Part shown: positions 61,995-64,000 of the stretch, piece after piece
How the letters are laid out: each line of letters starts with the position of its first letter
How positions within the stretch are numbered: the stretch's first letter is position 1
Origin: Gracilibacillus caseinilyticus
GTDB taxonomy: Bacteria > Bacillota > Bacilli > Bacillales > Amphibacillaceae
DNA: 64,000 nucleotides
Assembly: GCF_022919115.1 (NCBI RefSeq)
Contig: NZ_CP095072.1
Span: 558,001-622,000, forward strand
Reading direction: 5' to 3'
Made by a program: the position numbers and the translations under genes
The notes under the pieces: generated by a model
Database searches by the model: none
Told to the model about the DNA's origin: nothing
Seen by the model: the letters and a program-made list of their open reading frames with translations, nothing else

Positions 61995-62347
61995 TCCTCC
62001 AGTTCCTGGCGAAGTTTAATTAACCCTTGTTCTAAATCAAGTGCTGTCGGTACGTTTTGTAAATGTATTCCAAGATCAATTAAAGTCATAGCAACAGCTG
62101 GCTGTATTCCAGTAAGTACTACTTTAGCTCCCATTAAGTCTGACATGGATACCACATCTCCTAATACTTTAGCAATAAAAGAGTCTATGATATCAACAGA
62201 GGTTAAATCGATAACCACACCTGTTGCTCCACTCTTATGAATCTTACTAAGTAAGTCTTCCTGAAAATCTATAGCTGTTTGATCATCTAAATCGATTTGA
62301 ATGGATACCAATAAATAATTTTGTAATTTTAATATTGGTATTCTCAT
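61991..62347 (-). CDS. rsbS: Stressosome antagonist RsbS
   Basis: 118 residues of a single STAS domain; [20 protein letters not shown] positions the phosphoacceptor Ser in DSFIAK. It forms the stressosome core with RsbR and traps RsbT. Thirteen bases after rsbR. Confidence 0.95.
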   Translation of the reverse strand: MRIPILKLQNYLLVSIQIDLDDQTAIDFQEDLLSKIHKSGATGVVIDLTSVDIIDSFIAKVLGDVVSMSDLMGAKVVLTGIQPAVAMTLIDLGIHLQNVPTALDLEQGLIKLRQELEE

Positions 62348-62360
62348 AACAACACCTCCC

Positions 62361-63224
62361 CTATTTTAATGAATCTATTATCTTCGTTATATCTTCATTT
62401 GTGTTTTCCACTTCAACAATTTCTCGATTTGTTAACTTCAAAGCCGTATTAAATCCTTTCCGTAAAGTACTCTTCGTCGGAAATTTACTAAGGTCGATTC
62501 CTAAGTTTACAATCGTTTGTGCAATTTCAGGACGAATACCTACAAGAATACATGTTGCACCAATCAATCGCACAGCTTCAGCTGCTTGAATAATATGATG
62601 AGCTACCATCGTATCCACTACAGGTACACCTGTAATATCAATCAGCACTACTTCTGCATTGTGCTTCATCACACCTTCTAACAAATTCTCCATAATTAAT
62701 TTGGCACGCTCTGTATCGATTGTACCGATTAACGGCATGACGGTAACATTCTCCATCACCGGAATCAGCGGAGCACTTAATTCTTGCAATGCCATTCTTT
62801 GCAAGGAAACTGTATGCTCCCAACTGCCAGAATATTGGTTGACAAGCTGATTAATAATTGGTTCCACCCAATCCTCTACAATCTTCAAAATGCGGGAGAA
62901 TTCATAGGTATCTACTTTATCCGATTGATGTAAAATGAATTCGATCGTTACTCTTCTAAACGTTTGTAAACCATCTGTGATGTAGCTCAATGGCCAACCT
63001 AAATTAATGAGTCTCTCTGCAAACTCATCCATTTCTCCTGTATCCCATTGACGATTAATACTGGCAAAAATAACATTAATGAATTCCTGATTGGTAGAAT
63101 GATACAAGCTGTCCGAAATATTTGATGTGTAATCAGATTTACGCTTCTCCGTCAATTCCTCTAACCAGTTATTTGAAATAACATCACTATTTTCAATAAC
63201 TATTCTCCGTAATGTCTCTGGCAT
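62361..63224 (-). CDS. rsbR: Stressosome sensor RsbR
   Basis: 287 residues from the ATG at 63224, eight bases after GGAGG. The N-terminal globin-like non-heme domain (about 1-150) is divergent as in RsbR paralogues; the C-terminal STAS domain has [20 protein letters not shown] and [18 protein letters not shown], carrying two conserved Thr phosphoacceptors. It senses stress as the stressosome turret. First gene of rsbRSTUVW-sigB-rsbX. Confidence 0.94.
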   Translation of the reverse strand: MPETLRRIVIENSDVISNNWLEELTEKRKSDYTSNISDSLYHSTNQEFINVIFASINRQWDTGEMDEFAERLINLGWPLSYITDGLQTFRRVTIEFILHQSDKVDTYEFSRILKIVEDWVEPIINQLVNQYSGSWEHTVSLQRMALQELSAPLIPVMENVTVMPLIGTIDTERAKLIMENLLEGVMKHNAEVVLIDITGVPVVDTMVAHHIIQAAEAVRLIGATCILVGIRPEIAQTIVNLGIDLSKFPTKSTLRKGFNTALKLTNREIVEVENTNEDITKIIDSLK

Positions 63225-63340
63225 TATCTTTACCTCCGCTATCTTGTTTAATATAAACATTTTACAACAAAAACTCGAATATTACGATTAATACAATCCC
63301 TTTTCGACAAATTTATCCATTTTTTTCTCTTTCTCCCTAA

Positions 63341-63378
63341 AAACACCCTTGCCTTTTACGAAAAAAGCAAGGGTGTTT
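63341..63378 (-). terminator. Terminator between mazF and rsbR
   Basis: AAACACCCTTGC pairs perfectly with GCAAGGGTGTTT; T-rich on the minus strand. It partly insulates rsb expression from mazEF transcription. Confidence 0.85.
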
Positions 63379-63391
63379 GGAAGATAGAGGA

Positions 63392-63742
63392 TTAGAAATC
63401 AGTTAACCCTAAACTAATTTCTAATCCTCTATCAATACGTTCCATCATGTTACTGTCTAATTGAGTTATTTTATCAGTTAATCGTTGTTTATCAATGGTA
63501 CGGATTTGTTCTAATAAAATAACCGAATTACGCTCAAAACCGTACTTTTCTGCATCTATTTCGACATGTGTCGGTAATTTCGCCTTTTGAATTTGAGCTG
63601 TGATTGCTGCTACAATAACAGTTGGACTAAAACGGTTACCAATATCATTTTGTAATACTAATACGGGACGTACTCCACCCTGTTCAGATCCCACAACAGG
63701 GGAAAGATCGGCGAAATATACGTCGCCTCTTTTCACAATCAA
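63392..63742 (-). CDS. ndoA: MazF/EndoA mRNA interferase toxin
   Basis: 116 residues, full length. [20 protein letters not shown], then [20 protein letters not shown] (catalytic Arg) and [20 protein letters not shown] with the catalytic Thr-His region, ending ISLGLTDF. Ribosome-independent endoribonuclease cutting at U^ACAU in B. subtilis. Three bases after mazE. Confidence 0.96.
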   Translation of the reverse strand: MIVKRGDVYFADLSPVVGSEQGGVRPVLVLQNDIGNRFSPTVIVAAITAQIQKAKLPTHVEIDAEKYGFERNSVILLEQIRTIDKQRLTDKITQLDSNMMERIDRGLEISLGLTDF

Positions 63743-63745
63743 GAC

Positions 63746-64000
63746 CTACACCCCGCTCACTAAGCGCTCAAGGGTGTTTTCTGCCTCCTCTTCCGCCTGA
63801 AAAGCTTCCGAAGCAATATTCAAATTAATTTTCGCCATTTCCATATATCCTCTTTGCATGGATTCTTGAATATGACGTTTTTTTGTTTCACGCAAATACG
63901 TTCTGGTTGCTTGGCAAATAAAATCACTTAAATTGCTATCTTCGCTTTTCATCAAGCCGTCCACCTCATTCAGCAGGTTTTTAGGTAATCTCACAGCAAC
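63746..64000 (-). CDS. ndoAI: MazE/EndoAI antitoxin, N-terminus beyond the window
   Basis: At least 85 residues, continuing past position 64000: the frame reads VAVRLPKNLLNEVDGLMKSE, matching the family ISLPENLVAELDG start, so the GTG at 63994 is internal. Ribbon-helix-helix fold; RGYMEMAKINLNIASEAFQAEEEAENTLERLVSG (core MQRGYMEMAKINL) binds MazF and blocks its active site. Cotranscribed with mazF just before the rsb operon. Confidence 0.93.
   Translation of the reverse strand, partial: VAVRLPKNLLNEVDGLMKSEDSNLSDFICQATRTYLRETKKRHIQESMQRGYMEMAKINLNIASEAFQAEEEAENTLERLVSGV

Overview
The window is a low-GC Gram-positive chromosome segment that reads as a spore-forming Bacillaceae, probably from the moderately halophilic branch (Gracilibacillus/Virgibacillus/Halobacillus-like; this assignment is inference). 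The signs are a complete SigB stress operon, the sporulation gene cmpA, strong AGGAGG ribosome-binding sites, a CIRCE-controlled groESL, and osmolyte transporters. From about 37.4 kb to the end, the gene order follows what I recall of the Bacillus subtilis ydc-ydi region: mazEF, rsbRSTUVW-sigB-rsbX, tex, cmpA, sprT, tRNA array, rrn operon, thiL-tsaE-tsaB-rimI-tsaD, ydiF, rex, ydiK, CPBP protease, groES-groEL.

Layout. 0-8.7 kb: a YetF-type membrane protein cut by the window edge, a divergent BCCT transporter, and a probable operon with a TetR regulator, a four-subunit OpuC-like quaternary-amine ABC importer and a CocE/NonD hydrolase; two palindromes bracket the TetR gene. 8.8-14.7 kb: a two-component system, then a polyphosphate-polymerase-like (VTC) protein, a DUF4956 membrane protein and a carbohydrate-binding lipoprotein. 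14.8-24.4 kb: metabolic, transport and small genes, including a FusB-like EF-G-binding protein, an RNase H-like protein, LysE and APC transporters, a decayed sulfotransferase beside an intact one, a frameshifted cupin gene, DoxX, and a two-subunit sodium:solute symporter. 24.9-30 kb: an ABC transporter whose FtsX permease is split by a likely one-G deletion, with its two-component system. 30.7-33.6 kb: mupG and a murP gene truncated by an IS110 element. 33.7-37.4 kb: a leucine-dehydrogenase-type gene, then a graveyard of mobile DNA (PP2C fragment, IS256 remnant, tyrosine-recombinase C-terminus) abutting the 3' end of groEL.

37.4-64 kb is mostly conserved core genome: chaperonins, Rex, an ABC-F protein, t6A tRNA-modification genes, thiamine-phosphate kinase, a 16S-23S-5S operon preceded by eleven tRNAs and followed by two, Tex, the complete sigma-B partner-switching module and the MazEF toxin-antitoxin pair (mazE cut by the window end).

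A dispersed intergenic repeat family of roughly 220-520 bp, with inverted ends resembling TATAATACGGATTATGT and a GGAGCATATTTCCGGAG-type core, occurs at four places (24.6, 30.3, 43.7 and 57.8 kb), with a terminal fragment at 18.8 kb. Other notable items are a DnaA-box cluster between tsaD and ydiF, a sigma-B promoter inside the rsb operon, and several single-base lesions in otherwise intact genes. I saw no CRISPR array and no convincing new defence system.
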